Origin: Burkholderia diffusa
GTDB lineage: Bacteria; Pseudomonadota; Gammaproteobacteria; Burkholderiales; Burkholderiaceae
NCBI RefSeq assembly: GCF_902499115.1
Contig: NZ_CABVPN010000015.1
Location: 62,001-126,000 of the forward strand
Length of the DNA stretch: 64,000 bases
Reading direction: 5' to 3'
The notes under the pieces were generated by a model. That model was given only the letters and a program-made list of their open reading frames with translations. It was not told the origin of the DNA and made no database searches. Shown piece after piece: positions 52,798-61,123 of this stretch (the stretch's first letter is position 1; the number at the start of each line of letters is the position of its first letter). The position numbers and the translations under genes are program-made.

Positions 52798-53952
52798 TCA
52801 ACTGACCCGCAGGGCGTCGCGCTGTCCTTGGCGACGGTTCCTTTCGATCGCCTCAAATATCACCGATTGCTCGATGTAATGCCCGAAGTTCCCGTTGTTA
52901 GTCGGCGCCATGACACCTGCCGTACGCACAAGGCCCATGTAGGCCTTTCCACTGAGGAAATGCTTGTCATAGCGAATCTTTTCCCACAAATCGGACAGCG
53001 AAAATGCCTCGGGCACCGTAGTAGGCAGGCCGACCCTGCGAAACACGTCGTAGTGCATCGCAACGGTCTCCTCATCCGACAATCCAAGCAGCAAGGCGAC
53101 TTCCGCGGAAACACACATGCCGATCGAAATCGCCTCGCCGTGGTACACCTCTCCCTCCGAGAGGTGCTCGACCGCGTGACCGATCGCATGACCGTATTGC
53201 TTCAGCGTTTCATCGTAATCCGAATCAAGATCGCCGCTCATCACCTCGAGTTTCAGTTCGATCGATTTCGTCACGACATCAGATAGGAAGTCCGGATCGA
53301 CGAGATGCTCACTGTTCGAACAGATGTAATCGAGGAATTTCGTATCCTGGCAGATCGCGTGCTTGATCGCCTCGGCCAGCCCGTCCCGGATGAGACGAAC
53401 GTCCAGCGTACGCAACACCAGCGGGTCGACCACAATCTTGGAGGCCGGGTAATAGCTCCCGATCAGATTCTTGCCATGATCGTAATTGATCGCCTGCTTA
53501 AAATCGATAGCCGCGTCTACCTGCGACAGCAGACTGGTCGGAAAATGCACGAGACCGATACCACGGTAAAGCGTCGAAGCCAAGAAACCCGCGAGGTTGT
53601 TCACCACCCCGCCGCCGAGACTGAAGATCACCGAATATTTGTCGAAACCGTAATCGAGTGCCTTCTCGACCAGCTGCGAGTACCACTTGAAGCTCTTCGA
53701 GCCTTCGCTTGACGGAACGACCAACGTGCGGACCGAACGGCCCGAACGCTCGATACATTCCAGCACGCGACGCAGGTAAAGTTTCTCCACATTTTTGTCG
53801 GTTACCAACAGGTGTTTCGACTCCTTTCGGATATGGTCGAAAATCCCCATCGTATCCAGATGGCGGAGGGCATCTTTCTTCACGATGACTTCGCTTTCCA
53901 GCTTGCGATCAGCATGGAAGTTGAAGGTTCGCGGTACTGTATGTTCGCTCAT
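52798..53952 (-). CDS. Sugar-phosphate cyclase of the DHQS superfamily, 2-deoxy-scyllo-inosose synthase-like
   Basis: A 384-residue protein from ATG 53952 behind GGAAA. It has the DHQS fold: NAD loop GGGVVNNLAG at 113-122, and zinc ligands Glu194 (DGLAEAIKHA), His255 (YGHAIGHAVEH) and His271 (YHGEAISIGM). But the active-site segment reads FKQAIN at 151-156 where shikimate DHQS has GKTGVN or similar, and DKH at 329-331 where DHQS has DKK. The KQA-(I/V)-N form is the one I recall from 2-deoxy-scyllo-inosose synthases, which turn glucose-6-phosphate into a ketocyclitol. It sits among glycosyltransferases, not aro genes. An alternative is a DHQS paralog with altered substrate. Confidence 0.72.
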   Translation of the reverse strand: MSEHTVPRTFNFHADRKLESEVIVKKDALRHLDTMGIFDHIRKESKHLLVTDKNVEKLYLRRVLECIERSGRSVRTLVVPSSEGSKSFKWYSQLVEKALDYGFDKYSVIFSLGGGVVNNLAGFLASTLYRGIGLVHFPTSLLSQVDAAIDFKQAINYDHGKNLIGSYYPASKIVVDPLVLRTLDVRLIRDGLAEAIKHAICQDTKFLDYICSNSEHLVDPDFLSDVVTKSIELKLEVMSGDLDSDYDETLKQYGHAIGHAVEHLSEGEVYHGEAISIGMCVSAEVALLLGLSDEETVAMHYDVFRRVGLPTTVPEAFSLSDLWEKIRYDKHFLSGKAYMGLVRTAGVMAPTNNGNFGHYIEQSVIFEAIERNRRQGQRDALRVS

Positions 53953-54000
53953 ATATTTCCAAAGGACCACTCAACGTGTCGCAATGAGTATCGAATTGGG

Positions 54001-54969
54001 TCAGACTCGCACGCGCAGCATGCGAACCAGAGGCTCAAGACATTGCGGCATCAGGTACTGGTTGTGGACGTTGCGCTGCAGTTGCGGCGAGACCGGTGTC
54101 TCGAGAGCGGCTTTGACTCCCGCCTGAATCGAAGCCGGCGACATTGGATCGACCTGATGCACCAATTCACCAAAATGCTCCTGTGCCCACGCCCCCTCTG
54201 AGAGAACCATCGGCACGCGAGCCAGCGCAGCCTCAAACGCAGAGAAACCGGCCGGCTCGAGCGAGACCTCAACGAACGCCTTACAGCCTTGCAAGGCCGA
54301 TCGCAAAATTTCCGACTTTGGCTGTATATACGGCAAAAATTTGAAGTGCGATGGAGCCGCCTTCACGCAAGCTTCGTAATAAGCACGGTCACGATAGTCC
54401 CCGACGAACACAAGGGGAATCTTCGAGTCACGCAGCGCGTGGATCGCCGCCAATTGATTCTTGCGTTCCTCAATGATTCCAACCGACAACAGGTATTCGT
54501 CAAGCTTGTAGGTTTCCTTGAACAGGCCCCCGTCGACCAGTTCCTCGAAACACGAATCGACACCCCACCGGCAATACACCACTTTCGCTTCGTCTAGCGA
54601 AACGTGCTGCGCGATGTTCGCGTACTCAGATTTCGACTTGAATACAACCACGTCGGCGAGGTCGAGGAACGCCGCGACCGAGTCCTTCTCGCCCTGCGCC
54701 GGTGCTTTCGACCACCACACTGCGGGCAACAGGACCAGCTTCTTGCCAGCGGCCTTCACTTCACGGACGAACTCCATACCCGTTGGCACAACCGAGTAAT
54801 GCAGGACGACGTCGTACCGGTTGAGCGGCTGGCAGCCCGGCCCGTAAAGATCCGCGCGAACGCCAAGTTGCCGCAGATTCGCCAGCAGATCCACCAGCTC
54901 AAGCTCCCCACCGCCGCGATGCAGAAATGCAGCAGGATAGGTCGTGATCAAGACACGCGAATCGCTCAT
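54001..54969 (-). CDS. Family 4 glycosyltransferase (short form, paralog I)
   Basis: A 322-residue GT-B transferase: RVLITTYPAAFLHRGGGELEL, LLSVGIIEERKNQLAAIHAL, and E-x7-E in LEPAGFSAFEAALARVP. It is the sister of the transferase at 49567-50577. It starts at ATG 54969, 13 bases after the preceding gene, and ends 48 bases before the cyclase gene. Confidence 0.86.
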   Translation of the reverse strand: MSDSRVLITTYPAAFLHRGGGELELVDLLANLRQLGVRADLYGPGCQPLNRYDVVLHYSVVPTGMEFVREVKAAGKKLVLLPAVWWSKAPAQGEKDSVAAFLDLADVVVFKSKSEYANIAQHVSLDEAKVVYCRWGVDSCFEELVDGGLFKETYKLDEYLLSVGIIEERKNQLAAIHALRDSKIPLVFVGDYRDRAYYEACVKAAPSHFKFLPYIQPKSEILRSALQGCKAFVEVSLEPAGFSAFEAALARVPMVLSEGAWAQEHFGELVHQVDPMSPASIQAGVKAALETPVSPQLQRNVHNQYLMPQCLEPLVRMLRVRV

Positions 54970-54982
54970 TCAACACTCCAGT

Positions 54983-56224
54983 TTAATGTTCGGAAGCAAG
55001 CGGCTGCGGCCTTTCCCGGCCGGCCTGCCGCCACACGTGATTCAGCATTTTAACGGTTCGGGCTTCCCAAGTATTGTCACCCACGCCGGCCTGCGCCTCT
55101 GCCGGCGTCAGTCTACCGCGTTGCAGCTGCCGTTCGATCGCCTCCACGAAGCGCTCGGGCGTGTCGCCGACATCCAGACCATCCAGCCGCTCGCGGGTAA
55201 AATCCAGCGGGGTCGAAACAACCGGCACCCCTGCTGCCAAATACTCAAAAAACTTCATCGGGAACATCGAACGCGTGTAGTCGTTCAGCAGGGTCGGCAG
55301 CAACCCGACGTCCATGCCTCGCAGATAGTCAGGCAACTCTTCATAGCGCCGATACCCCAGGAAATGCACGTTCGGCAATCGCTTCAGCTGTGTGATCAGC
55401 TCGCTGCGCTGCCCTTCCCGCTCCTCTCCGATGAAGATCCATTGCCAATCCGGCCTCGCACGCGCGGCGGCCAGAACAAGCGGGAAATCGACCTTGAAAT
55501 CGGACAAGACACCGTGGTACACGAGTCGCACGCCCGAAATATCGGCCACGTCGCGTGGCAATGGCCCGGGCTCCAATGCCCTCCCGAAATGGTCGGCGTC
55601 GACTACGTTGGAGAAAAAGTGCGTATTCGGATTAAATGGCAAGCACTGGTCTCGCAACGCGGCAGCCGTTGTGAATACCGAATCGCACTGCTTGAGCAAG
55701 TCCTGCTGGGCGCTTCGGAAGGCAGGGACATCGACGCCCGGAATAGCAGCGAGATCGTCTACACAGTGATAGACAAGTGCGCCACTCTCCAGATTTCGCA
55801 CGGCATCAAGCATGAATGGGTGGTAAGTCCAAATAATCGGCTGCTGAAACGAACGCCGGCGCGCAAACCGAGTGATGCTCCACCGCAGCAACGTCTGGTT
55901 GAAGCGACGCACCAGCGGCCAATGGTGCTTTGCCGGAATCATCAGCGGCGACAGCACCCAGACATTGGACTCCCGCTGCGGCGGTGCAACGAAATTGGAC
56001 CGCACACCTTGCCACAAACGGCGCCAGATACGCCCCCAATCCTTGCCGCTTGTGAGCTTTGGCGAGCGCAAGCCTACGCTCTCAACATACAGTACGCGCC
56101 AGCCGCTCTTCGCGAGTACCCGCGCAGTATGTTGCTTGTTCGTCCAGTATGGCTCGTCCCAGTCAGCTGTCGAAAAGAGCACACAATCGCCACGCGAGCC
56201 AGGCCGCCCTTTCACTTCAGCCAC
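54983..56224 (-). CDS. Glycosyltransferase (GT1/GT4-like)
   Basis: About 413 residues if translated from GTG 56224 (VAEVKGRPGSRGDCVLFSTADWDEP after the Met); GTG 56215 is also possible. The open frame to 56503 covers wecB and is not used. The protein begins with a Trp-rich box DWDEPYWTNKQHTARVLAKSG, then IIWTYHPFMLDAV, YHCVDDLAAIPG, LVYHGVLSDFKVDFPL and FPMKFFEYLAAGVPVVSTP. This is the layout of TuaH/WcaI-like teichuronic or exopolysaccharide transferases. It overlaps the wecB stop by 8 bases. Confidence 0.82.
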   Translation of the reverse strand: MAEVKGRPGSRGDCVLFSTADWDEPYWTNKQHTARVLAKSGWRVLYVESVGLRSPKLTSGKDWGRIWRRLWQGVRSNFVAPPQRESNVWVLSPLMIPAKHHWPLVRRFNQTLLRWSITRFARRRSFQQPIIWTYHPFMLDAVRNLESGALVYHCVDDLAAIPGVDVPAFRSAQQDLLKQCDSVFTTAAALRDQCLPFNPNTHFFSNVVDADHFGRALEPGPLPRDVADISGVRLVYHGVLSDFKVDFPLVLAAARARPDWQWIFIGEEREGQRSELITQLKRLPNVHFLGYRRYEELPDYLRGMDVGLLPTLLNDYTRSMFPMKFFEYLAAGVPVVSTPLDFTRERLDGLDVGDTPERFVEAIERQLQRGRLTPAEAQAGVGDNTWEARTVKMLNHVWRQAGRERPQPLASEH

Positions 56225-57338
56225 CAAACACCTCCTGTGGCTGGTCAAGCAGGTTCGCAACGATACGCTGCGACGCCCGACCGTCTCCATATGGGTTCGG
56301 GCGATCGCGCAGCGCCCCGCGTCGTTCCGCGTCATCGAGCCACGACGACGCTGCCGCCTCGATCCGATCGGCAGCCTGTCCGGCCAACGTGGCGAATCCT
56401 GCTTTGACGCCTTCCTCTCGTTCGGTGTGATTGCGCATGACGACCACCGGAACACCGAAGCTCGGCGCCTCTTCCTGAATACCCCCGGAATCGCTGATGA
56501 CAAGCGCGCTGCGGCTGATCAGATAAAGGCTGGACGGATAATCGACGGGCTCAATCAATGCGAGATTCCGCACCCCCGTCAGTTCGCGCATGACGGGCTC
56601 CCGAATCGAAGGATTAAGGTGGACCGGGAAAATCCATTGGTACTGCGTGTAACGCTCGCACAAGCGCCGCAGAACCTGGCAGATACCCAACAGGGTTTCG
56701 CCGAAGTTCTCGCGACGGTGACAAGTCACCAGAACGAATGGCCGTGTCACGTTGCACGACTCGGGCAAACGGAGGGACGCAGGCGCATCGAGCCATTCAT
56801 GTTTCGCCAGCGCAATCGCATCCACGACCGTATTACCGGTCACAACAATGGACGCGTCGTCGATCCCCTCGCGCAGCAGGTTCTGGCGGGCGGATTCGGT
56901 CGGCGCAAAGTGGCGAGTTGCAATCCGTCCCAGCAGGCTGCGATTGGCTTCTTCGGGAAATGGGCTGGAGAGATCGCCAGTTCGAAGTCCCGCCTCGACG
57001 TGACCGACCGCGATACCGCGATGAAATGCAGCGAGGCCGGCGCACATTGCAGTCGTCGTATCCCCTTGTACGAGCACCCAGTCCGGTTTCTCTCGCGCGA
57101 GAACACCATCCATCTCGGTCAGGATGCGCGCCGACAAGACGTTCAACGACTGCCCAGGGCTCATCGTATCGACGCCGATGTCCGGTTCGATGCCGAAATA
57201 GGCAAGCGCCTGAGCGAGCATCTCCCGGTGCTGGCCGCTCGTGCACGCTATCAAGTCGACGTTACCACGCAATGCCGCAACGACGGGCGCCAACTTGATC
57301 ACTTCGGGCCGGGTGCCCATTATGACCATGACTCTCAT
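56217..57338 (-). CDS. wecB: UDP-N-acetylglucosamine 2-epimerase (non-hydrolysing)
   Basis: Makes UDP-ManNAc from UDP-GlcNAc. The 373-residue product has MGTRPEVIKLAPVV at the N-terminus, GDTTTAMCAGLAAFHR, HVEAGLRTGD, and the catalytic DSGGIQEEAPSFGVPVVVMR near residue 285-305. Full length and intact. No UDP-ManNAc dehydrogenase (wecC) is next to it, so the locus probably uses ManNAc itself or a derivative. The start overlaps the deacetylase stop (ATGA). Confidence 0.95.
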   Translation of the reverse strand: MRVMVIMGTRPEVIKLAPVVAALRGNVDLIACTSGQHREMLAQALAYFGIEPDIGVDTMSPGQSLNVLSARILTEMDGVLAREKPDWVLVQGDTTTAMCAGLAAFHRGIAVGHVEAGLRTGDLSSPFPEEANRSLLGRIATRHFAPTESARQNLLREGIDDASIVVTGNTVVDAIALAKHEWLDAPASLRLPESCNVTRPFVLVTCHRRENFGETLLGICQVLRRLCERYTQYQWIFPVHLNPSIREPVMRELTGVRNLALIEPVDYPSSLYLISRSALVISDSGGIQEEAPSFGVPVVVMRNHTEREEGVKAGFATLAGQAADRIEAAASSWLDDAERRGALRDRPNPYGDGRASQRIVANLLDQPQEVFGG

Positions 57339-58909
57339 TGCAACCGCCCGCTATCATTGACCTCAAGAAGTTCACCACGATATTCGACCGCAAGCGGAAA
57401 TGGCGATGTAACGCCACGCATCGGCGTCACGACGTAAGCATCGCCGACCTCATTCAGGTCATACATCGACTTTGCAAGCAGGAAATCCATTGCGACTTCT
57501 TCGTTGATGAAGAGCGGTCGTTTGGCACGAGCGCGCATGTAGTGAACGAACTCCTCGTGAGCCGAAATCCGTTCGTCCTCGGTCCGCCAGCCGTATTGAT
57601 ATCGCTCGGAAAACGGATGATCAAGATAGCCGAACAGCGTCTTCGTCTCATAGGCGAGGTCGAATGCGGCCTTGAACACGGCGAGCGGATCGCCCTCCGC
57701 CAGCATGCAATCGCCGTGAAGCATACATTGCTGGCTATGTCCTACGAACCCCTCCGGCATCCCAGCCAGGATGCCGCCGCGAGCCAACAGGAACTCCGGA
57801 TCGTTTCGGATGATTCCGCCGATACATCCGGCATAACCCGCATCGGCCAACCCCTCGAGCGCATAGTGCGGCGTTTGGTGAAAAGGGGATACCGCGTATC
57901 GCACCGGTCGAGCAATGACCGACTCGAGCAGGTGCGCGGATTCACGACCTTCCGCAAGCGCGGCCGCGTAGCTCCCTCCCCAGTTTGGCGCGTGCGTCGC
58001 AGTGTGGGAAAGTATCGCCGCGCTCGGATCGGCGGCCAACTCCTTCAGGATCACGTGATGCGTCGTGTTCCCGAGGTTGGCGGTATGCACCGCCAGCGAA
58101 AACGGCACCCCAAGTCGGCGATATGCGTCCCAAAGCGGGCGGGCAGATTCGACGTCCTCGTCGCAATCAAGGCGCGAGGTAATCACGGCGTCATAGCCCC
58201 ACGGGACTTCGCTCAACACAGGTTGACAGTGCAATTCATCTGCCCTGTAACCCGACAGGAAGTTCTCGACGACGCGCCATTCGAACGAATCACAAGGCCC
58301 GACTGGCCGATTGAACCACAGCACGCTCGTCGCTTCGTCGTCCCACAAGGCCGCATAAGCAAACTGGCGGTCTTGCTCTATATACACGGACGCGACTCGA
58401 GCGGACTCCGGGACATCCAGCGGAGCACCGACCGACCAGATTGAATCATCCGATCGAATCGCACCAAAACCCAGGTTGTTCCATTCATCAGCGAAATCGA
58501 AACGCTCGAATGGCCGCACCCACTCCCGCCCGCCGACAGAAGCGGTGAACCTCGTATAACGCACTGTTGCGCTACTCTGACTAGTGCAACGGCTTGCCGC
58601 CGGCGCACTACGTGCTGCATCGGCAAAGCCTTCCACATGCTCGATCTGCCGACAATTTAAGCGAATTGCAAGCGCATGCGGCATTCGCCCAAACACTATC
58701 AATTTGCGCCCAGACGTCCCAAGCCAGCTAATCAACGCGTTGCCAAACTCATCTGGCACATCGACAGCAACCAGCACCGATGCGGAGCAGGTGCTCAGCG
58801 CGCTAAAACTAAGTGCGCGCGCTTGCCCCAACCCGACGGAACGACGGAGAGACGCCAGCACCAATTGCCCCGCAACCGCCGATGCAGCTGAATAGATAAC
58901 GCCGATCAT
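57335..58909 (-). CDS. Polysaccharide deacetylase-like protein (NodB fold)
   Basis: A 524-residue protein. The first 230 residues are of unknown type. The second part has NodB-homology features: VITSRLDCDEDVESARPLW with the Asp pair at the end of strand one, SHTATHAPNWGG as the His-x3-His metal box, and GYLDHPFSERYQYGW. I infer metal-dependent hydrolysis of an N-acyl or similar bond in the glycan or a lipid-linked precursor, in the cytoplasm since no signal peptide is visible. Overlaps CapK-like and wecB genes at both ends, so the three are translationally coupled. Confidence 0.72.
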   Translation of the reverse strand: MIGVIYSAASAVAGQLVLASLRRSVGLGQARALSFSALSTCSASVLVAVDVPDEFGNALISWLGTSGRKLIVFGRMPHALAIRLNCRQIEHVEGFADAARSAPAASRCTSQSSATVRYTRFTASVGGREWVRPFERFDFADEWNNLGFGAIRSDDSIWSVGAPLDVPESARVASVYIEQDRQFAYAALWDDEATSVLWFNRPVGPCDSFEWRVVENFLSGYRADELHCQPVLSEVPWGYDAVITSRLDCDEDVESARPLWDAYRRLGVPFSLAVHTANLGNTTHHVILKELAADPSAAILSHTATHAPNWGGSYAAALAEGRESAHLLESVIARPVRYAVSPFHQTPHYALEGLADAGYAGCIGGIIRNDPEFLLARGGILAGMPEGFVGHSQQCMLHGDCMLAEGDPLAVFKAAFDLAYETKTLFGYLDHPFSERYQYGWRTEDERISAHEEFVHYMRARAKRPLFINEEVAMDFLLAKSMYDLNEVGDAYVVTPMRGVTSPFPLAVEYRGELLEVNDSGRLQ

Positions 58910-60288
58910 GCGGTCACCACATGGCGGAATTTGGCACGGCTCCCTACCCGCACCAGCGCATCATGACCGACAAACTCGATTGCGAATGCGTCACCCCAAT
59001 AGCCGCGCAGCTTACGTGTCGTGTCCTCTTCGGTCGCCCACGGCTCAAGCACGATGCGTAGTGTAGGCGGCACGGTACGTAGATCGATCTGAAATTCCTG
59101 AATGCCGCCCACCCGATGATCGAGCATGTCCTGAATGTGATGCGTCGCGTGAGCCACACCGTTGATCGGTACGACGTCGTGAATCCGGCCAACCACGTCG
59201 CTCAGATACATTGCGCCATTGCGCTCCGCGACACGAGCGAGGTCACCCGTTGCGTAGCGAATCAACGGCATGAGGTGATTGCGGAATCCCGTGAATACCA
59301 GCTCGCTGGCGCCGTCTTCGTCCGCATCGAGATGGCGACTTTCGGGCCACCCTTCGGATTCGAGAATCTGAAATCCTGCGTCATGGCCGTCGAGTTCGTA
59401 CGCCATCACTCCAAGTTCGGCGAGGCCGTAGCGATTGATCACGCGACACTGCAGCGCACGCTCGATGATCAAGCGCGCCTGGGGCTCAAGCAATTCGCCG
59501 CTCGACTCGAAAATTTCGAATGCCTTGCCGCTCCCGTATTTTCTTTCGACGTAACATGCGAGCGCATACATGGTCGATGGATGCCCGTGCGCGAGAAACG
59601 GTCGCCGTGCCTTGAGCGTTTGCCAGATCTCTTCGAGGCCCTTGTCGTCGATGCTGTCAAAAAAGATGTTGCTTCGATTCATCGCGAAGCATTTGAAGTC
59701 TTCGCGGGATGGCCAATTCGGAGTAACCTCGTCAGGAAAGCGGCAGGCAAAATGCAACTCCGGCTGGTAACCGCGCTTACCGATCCGTTGACGCGCGTAG
59801 AACGTCACGGCCGACGAATAATCGGCAGCCTCCTGATCGTAGTAAATCGTACAAGAGAGTCCGGTAGACCCCCCCGTCTTGCACGCATGATGCCGCACCG
59901 CTTCCAGTGGCTTTGAAAGCAGGCGTACCCCCTGCTCCCGTATGATGTCTTTGGTCAGATACGGTAAAGACTCGAGATAGCGCGGATCCAGTCCGGCTTT
60001 CAGCGGATCGAAATTCCTTTCGCGGAATAGATCTCGGTAGTAAGGCACGTGCTCGCCGGCGAACTGCAGGATTTGCACCAAGCGGGCCAGCACAATCCGC
60101 CTGCGTTGCTCGACCGGTAGCGCATAGTGGCGGTGCAATTCCGCGACCTTGGGACGGACGTTGCGCTTTTCGCGACTCTCCGCGATCGGGTATGCGATGT
60201 ACGCTCCCGCAGCGCCTTTCAGAAAGCGGAAAGGCTGGTGCCTAAACAACGATCCGCCATAGCGAATCAAAGGATGGTCTGAACGCAT
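58906..60288 (-). CDS. CapK-like adenylate-forming protein (phenylacetate-CoA ligase superfamily)
   Basis: A 460-residue protein of the CapK/coenzyme F390 synthetase group. It has the P-loop-like TGGSTGLSCTIYYD (near 138-152), NRYGLAELGVMAYE, RYATGDLARV and GRIHDVVPINGV, the usual order in adenylate-forming enzymes. Such proteins occur in many capsule and O-antigen loci, where they are thought to activate a carboxylate for attachment to a sugar; the acid is unknown here. It lies behind wzt and directly before the deacetylase-like gene. Confidence 0.82.
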   Translation of the reverse strand: MRSDHPLIRYGGSLFRHQPFRFLKGAAGAYIAYPIAESREKRNVRPKVAELHRHYALPVEQRRRIVLARLVQILQFAGEHVPYYRDLFRERNFDPLKAGLDPRYLESLPYLTKDIIREQGVRLLSKPLEAVRHHACKTGGSTGLSCTIYYDQEAADYSSAVTFYARQRIGKRGYQPELHFACRFPDEVTPNWPSREDFKCFAMNRSNIFFDSIDDKGLEEIWQTLKARRPFLAHGHPSTMYALACYVERKYGSGKAFEIFESSGELLEPQARLIIERALQCRVINRYGLAELGVMAYELDGHDAGFQILESEGWPESRHLDADEDGASELVFTGFRNHLMPLIRYATGDLARVAERNGAMYLSDVVGRIHDVVPINGVAHATHHIQDMLDHRVGGIQEFQIDLRTVPPTLRIVLEPWATEEDTTRKLRGYWGDAFAIEFVGHDALVRVGSRAKFRHVVTA

Positions 60289-60303
60289 GTTTGATGCCTT
60301 TCC

Positions 60304-60322
60304 CGGCTCACCGGGTGAGCCG
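60304..60322 (-). other. Hairpin in the gap between wzt and the CapK-like gene
   Basis: CGGCTCAC (60304-60311) pairs with GTGAGCCG (60315-60322) around CGG in the 72-base intergenic gap. No T tract. It may be an mRNA-processing site rather than a terminator. Confidence 0.45.
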
Positions 60323-60360
60323 CCGTTTGATATTCGATCGCCTGCAGCGTAGGAGCGCTT

Positions 60361-61119
60361 TCAGGAAAGCGACAATGTGGTGGGCGGTGCTTGCACCGCG
60401 GGGGTGATCGGCTCGTCCGCCACGATCTTCCCGTGCTCAAGGCTGATTCTTCGGGTACACACGCGCGCGACCAACGTCGGATCATGGGACGCGATCACGA
60501 CAATGGATGCATTCCCCACCAAGGTTTCAAGACGGCGCGCTGCCTTAGCACTGAACTCCGCGTCGCCGACGCTGAGCCACTCGTCCATGATCAGAATGTC
60601 CGCCTCAACACTCGTCGAGATCGCGAACGCTAGGCGCAGCATCATCCCGCTCGAATAAGTCCGGACCGGCAGGTTCAAGTACTCTCCGAGATCGCTGAAA
60701 TCAGCAATTTCGTCGATCTTGCTGCGAATTCTGCTTGGCGACAGGCCGTCAAGAATGCCACGCAGGTAGATATTCTCGAACCCAGTGGCATCCGGATCCA
60801 GCCCCATGGACACGTCCAGCAGCGACGCAACCTTACCATGCACCTTCAGTTTGCCTCGGACCGGCTCGTAGACCCCGGAAAGCGTACGCAACAGCGTAGT
60901 CTTTCCGGAGCCGTTATGCCCGACAAGGCCGACACGCGCACCGTCGGCGAACTCGAAACTCAGGTCATCGAGCGCACGGACAATCGTATGTTTTCCCGCA
61001 TCCTGACCGATACGACCACCGGTCGTCAGGTTCAGTACCGCCTTCTTCAGCGAGCGATGGGAATTTTCGTAAATAGGGAACTCGACAAATATTCCCTCTG
61101 CAACAATAGATGAGCTCAC
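60361..61119 (-). CDS. wzt: Polysaccharide ABC exporter, ATPase
   Basis: Wzt hydrolyses ATP to drive export of the completed polymer on undecaprenyl diphosphate through Wzm. The 252-residue product has Walker A GHNGSGKT at 67-74, signature YSSGMMLRLAFAIS at 155-168 and Walker B ILIMDEWLSVGD. It lacks the C-terminal carbohydrate-binding domain of O9a-type Wzt (over 400 residues), so export is expected not to need recognition of a chain-end cap. It follows wzm by 4 bases. Confidence 0.93.
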   Translation of the reverse strand: MSSSIVAEGIFVEFPIYENSHRSLKKAVLNLTTGGRIGQDAGKHTIVRALDDLSFEFADGARVGLVGHNGSGKTTLLRTLSGVYEPVRGKLKVHGKVASLLDVSMGLDPDATGFENIYLRGILDGLSPSRIRSKIDEIADFSDLGEYLNLPVRTYSSGMMLRLAFAISTSVEADILIMDEWLSVGDAEFSAKAARRLETLVGNASIVVIASHDPTLVARVCTRRISLEHGKIVADEPITPAVQAPPTTLSLS

Positions 61120-61123
61120 GGTA

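Noticed and set aside
56225..56503. N-terminal extension of the transferase at 54983
   Set aside because: It would be read through the 3' end of wecB; the residues are Arg-rich and unlike transferases, so a GTG near 56224 is preferred.
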